A stretch of DNA of 64,000 nucleotides. Source: Mycosarcoma maydis (lineage: Eukaryota > Basidiomycota > Ustilaginomycetes > Ustilaginales). Below are positions 61,049 through 64,000 of the stretch, piece after piece. The stretch lies in the NCBI RefSeq assembly GCF_000328475.2, contig NC_026482.1:124001-188000 (forward strand), written 5' to 3'. The notes beneath the pieces are model-generated. The model was not told the DNA's origin and did no database searches. It saw only the letters and a program-made list of their open reading frames with translations. The translations under genes were made by a program, and so were the position numbers. Position 1 is the stretch's first letter. The number at the start of each line of letters is the position of its first letter.

Positions 61049-63916
61049 AATCGGCGGCGGTGGAGCAGTGGCCGGCTTAGCCCTGGTAAAGCTGCCCATC
61101 CTCGCTGCCAGAGCCTGAGCCTGCGCAGCATTCGCCTGCGCTTGAATTCTGGCCTGTTGCATGTACGCCATCTCCATATCTGGACGTGGCTGACTCCTAC
61201 CTTCGCTGACATATCCATCCTCATGACGCACGAGTGGACTGCCGTATGACCTCCATTCGCTGCCTGTACCACCAGCACCGTCAGGCCAGAAGCTTCCACG
61301 ACCCGAGAAAGCCAAGGCCGTCTCATAGAACCATTCGCTCTTTTTCAAGTAATGCACTACCACTGTCCCACCAAACGGTCGTCCGAGATATCGTCGATGT
61401 CGCAGCTCTTCTGCCTCGCCGTTGCCGTCCTTATGGGTAGGCAGGGGTATCATGCGTGGCTGCAGGGCTGCACTGGCAAACGACCGTTTACGTTTCTCGG
61501 CTGCTCTGCGCGACACACCACCAGCGCCAAAGTCAAAGCCAGGCACCGAGGGTAGATCGGCGAGCAAGGGTATATCCCGCTTTCGTCGACGGGGCGGCGA
61601 TTGCGGATCGTCATCCATGTTGTCGGCCACTGGATCCGATGGCTTTGGGCCTACCGTGTCAATGTGACGTACCGTTAGGCCAGAGGCAGGATCGATGCTT
61701 ACTTCTTCGGCAATCGTCGGATGAGCGCCAAGGTTGTCAAACCCAGCTGGTCTGAGCCGCTCGTCGTTGGCCTCAAAAACAATCTGTTGCCATGGGACCC
61801 AGATCTGTGTCTCGTTGCCCTCTTCGCCCCGTACCCATGTACCCTCCCATCGACCTCCACCTTCCACCAAAGCCTCGACCTCTTCTTCAATCGTCATATC
61901 GCCGCGTGGTTCAACATACGGCAAATGCCATCGCGAGACGGTCGAGTATGACTTTGCCCGATGTTCGCCACCGCGCCGTGCGATCTCTTGGTCAGTCAGA
62001 CCGCGTCGGCCTTCCAACTTGATCTTTTCGACGTAATCGGGAAAAAGAAAGCCGTGCGAATAGGCGGTACCCGCCTTTGGATGGTCATAGATCCAGCAGC
62101 GTTCAGCCACCCAGTGAATGCCGGATCGATTTGGATGCAAGTTAATCCACTGAGCCACCTTTTTGTCCTCCTTGCCCTTGACGTGATGCAGCACGTTTGC
62201 TGAATGCGCCACGTACTGCACTAGGTCGCTGGACAGCGCGTAACACTCACCGCCCATGAACCAGTTGCGGATGAGATAGCCCCAATAGGTCATCTGGCGA
62301 GGTGCAACGCGGAGATGACGCTCAAGCTCTTGAAGGAAGATGTACGCATCGTCGTCGGCTTTGACCACATAATCGGCCTTCTTCCAGAGCACTTGGTAGC
62401 GTTGCGGCTGGTCAGCAGTGCCACCGAGCACTTCACGCGTTTGCCCATGGCCGTTGCCGCGCTGTCTCGGCTCATCGAGGTGAGCGCCTAGAGGGCGCTG
62501 TGAAGTTTGCTGATCGACAGCGCGTAAGAAGGGCACGGTAGCATTCTCTGCAGCCCATTGAAAGTAGGCGTGCGTCTTGCCTCTGTTCATGTTCTCGTCT
62601 ATATCGAGCACAACAATGTCATTGAATGTCTCCATTTCGAGCGCGACTCGCCTCGCGTGTGCGTTACGCGGTTTTCCGATGATAAATTTGACCTGGACAT
62701 GGCTGGTCGGCCTACCCGTGCTCGGATCGAGCGGAAGCTCATGTGTGGCATAAGTGCTTCGAATGAGATGGCGGCGCTCGTAGGAGCTATCGACGCTAAA
62801 GACGCCGACAAACACGTCGACGGGAGCGAGTGCGTCGGCGTAGGCGTGCGGAAAGGAGGACTGATTCTGACAGTAAGTGCGCCACTGCGCATGCTCCTTG
62901 TCGGGATTAAGGATGTAGATGATGAGTTTGGTGACCGAGGCTACAAAACTGGCGATGAGCACGAGCGCCAGAATGATGGTAATGGGATGAATGGGTCCAA
63001 AGGCGGTTCGAAAGAGCTTGATGAAAAAAGAGCCAAGCATGCTCACGGGATGCGTCCATACAGACGAAGACCTGCGACCACGGCTGCGGTCCTTGGATGC
63101 AGATGAGGCAGTGGAAAAGAGTGCCTTGTCCGTCTTGGAACTGCGATTCCACCTGGATTTCTTGAGGCTGCGTGAACGAGTTGTACCTGTGAGCGGGGCA
63201 TAAGAGACACTCGACTTGTTCCAGAAGGGCTCGCCGCGAAAACTTTTTGTGATAGAGCTAAAGACCGACGTAGCAGCGGAATTGGCACTGCTTGCACGCC
63301 GCGCACGCCGCAGCTTGGCACTATCATCGCACTCCGAGACGTCGGATTCGGTCATGTCAGCGATCTGCTGGTTGGTGAGGTTGACGCCAACAAGAGGCGT
63401 ACGAGCAGCACTAGCCTGGTTTGGATTAGAAGTTGACGCTATCGGTGTGAGGTCGCCGTCGGTGGATGATGCATAGCCAGTGGAAGCCTCGTTGTGCAGC
63501 CTCGGACGTCTGAATTGAGGCCACGAGCGATCATCCAAAGTGCAGCTGTCGCGATCTGGGCCACCGTTGGCATTGAATGACACAGGGTGCGAGTCCGAAA
63601 CCGATGGTTCTGGCCAGTATTTTGAGGGCGAGGATGGGCCAGCAGCAGCGGGAGAGACTGAAGAGGAGGGGAGGCTGTTGACAGAGGCATCGAACGATGC
63701 ATGCTCATATCTGCTGGATCTGGTTGCGCCACGATGCACTGCCAATGTGCCGTCGCTTGCTGGGGCAGAATGTGACTCGTGAGATAGGTGGAAGCGTGGT
63801 GGTTCCGTGGAGGGGGTTCGAGTGAAGGGATGTCGTTGGACAGCAGTGGGACTCACGGGCGAGCTTGAGCCGGCGCTGGCGTTGTCCCTGCAAGACGACC
63901 TGGAGTTGCCTGACAT
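60941..63916 (-). CDS. GT31-type (beta-1,3-galactosyltransferase-like) membrane glycosyltransferase
   Basis: This 991-residue protein has an N-terminal disordered Ser-rich region of about 300 residues, then a single membrane anchor (about 309-335, ITIILALVLIASFVASVTKL), then a lumenal catalytic domain. The latter contains DVFVGVFSVDSSYERRHLIR, FIIGKP, the DxD-type motif in VVKADDDAYIF near residue 519, YWGYLIRNWFMGGECYALSS and a conserved PHP-like segment, all as in fungal GT31 proteins. It probably adds a hexose in the Golgi as a type II protein; donor and acceptor unknown. The C-terminus ends in a run of 30 glutamines and PAGST. The start at 63916 is the first in-frame ATG. Confidence 0.87.
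60959..61048. repeat. (CTGTTG)n hexamer array encoding 30 glutamines
   Basis: A 90-bp array of alternating CTG and TTG triplets (CAG/CAA on the coding strand), six codons from the stop of the glycosyltransferase gene. The near-perfect hexamer periodicity suggests expansion in units of two codons. Confidence 0.95.
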
Positions 63917-64000
63917 GATCACTGATGATACTGCCGAGCGCAGGTTGCTATACGGATGAGGCCTTGTTCTCCGCGTCGTCTGACATGAGATTGCAAGCTT
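63917..64000. other. Glycosyltransferase 5' flank, window edge
   Basis: Short 5' flank of the minus-strand glycosyltransferase gene. Nothing else seen. Confidence 0.4.

Overview
The window looks like nuclear DNA of a smut fungus, most likely Ustilago maydis or a close relative. The evidence is compact, mostly intronless genes; a few short GT-AG introns confined to small genes; fungal-type proteins throughout; intergenic DNA dense in TTCGTGA/TCACGAA heptads; and a cytoplasmic dynein heavy chain gene that stops inside AAA4, an arrangement I know only from U. maydis (dyn1/dyn2). The species call is inference.

Layout. 1-17.4 kb: an Rpd3-type histone deacetylase (+), a GYF-domain protein (-), a mitochondrial type I DnaJ (Mdj1, -), a polyQ AT-hook protein (+), a low-molecular-weight tyrosine phosphatase (-), an SDR-like protein (+) and a spliced PET100 (-). 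17.9-19.4 kb: a secreted alpha/beta-hydrolase-like protein whose nucleophile position is not Ser. 19.4-21.7 kb: repeat-bearing upstream region of dyn1. 21.7-31.3 kb: dyn1, the N-terminal part of a dynein heavy chain (tail, linker, AAA1-AAA4), with no microtubule-binding stalk, AAA5 or AAA6 anywhere in the window. 31.3-33.3 kb: a polyubiquitin gene (-) with a 1-bp insertion in its last unit and an approximately 0.7-kb tandem copy of its 3' part. 35-45 kb: Prp4-like kinase (+), PalB/Rim13 calpain (+), DHX35-like DEAH helicase (-), CHMP7-like ESCRT-III protein (+). 45.2-48.6 kb: head-to-head ribosomal protein genes RPS30 (-, 627-bp intron) and RPS10 (+, probable 5' UTR intron). 49.2-52.2 kb: a spliced small probable mitochondrial protein (-) and two small secreted cysteine-rich proteins: a 120-residue one (+) and a spliced 62-residue one with cystine-knot-like spacing (-). 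52.7-63.9 kb: SERCA-type Ca2+ ATPase Eca1 (-), mitochondrial ribosomal protein mL60 (+), Rad54 (-) and a GT31-type glycosyltransferase with a terminal polyQ tract (-).

The genes are mostly independent housekeeping units and not a pathway cluster. Themes that recur are mitochondrial biogenesis (Mdj1, Pet100, mL60), translation (S30, S10), membrane and pH signalling (Rim13, CHMP7) and dynein-based transport. The literature I know links Eca1 calcium handling to dynein-dependent microtubule organisation in U. maydis.

The most unusual items are the split dynein with an Arg in the AAA4 Walker A, the damaged and duplicated polyubiquitin locus, the small secreted-protein pair at 50.8-52.2 kb, and the heptad repeat family. 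All gene calls come from reading the sequence; no database search was possible.
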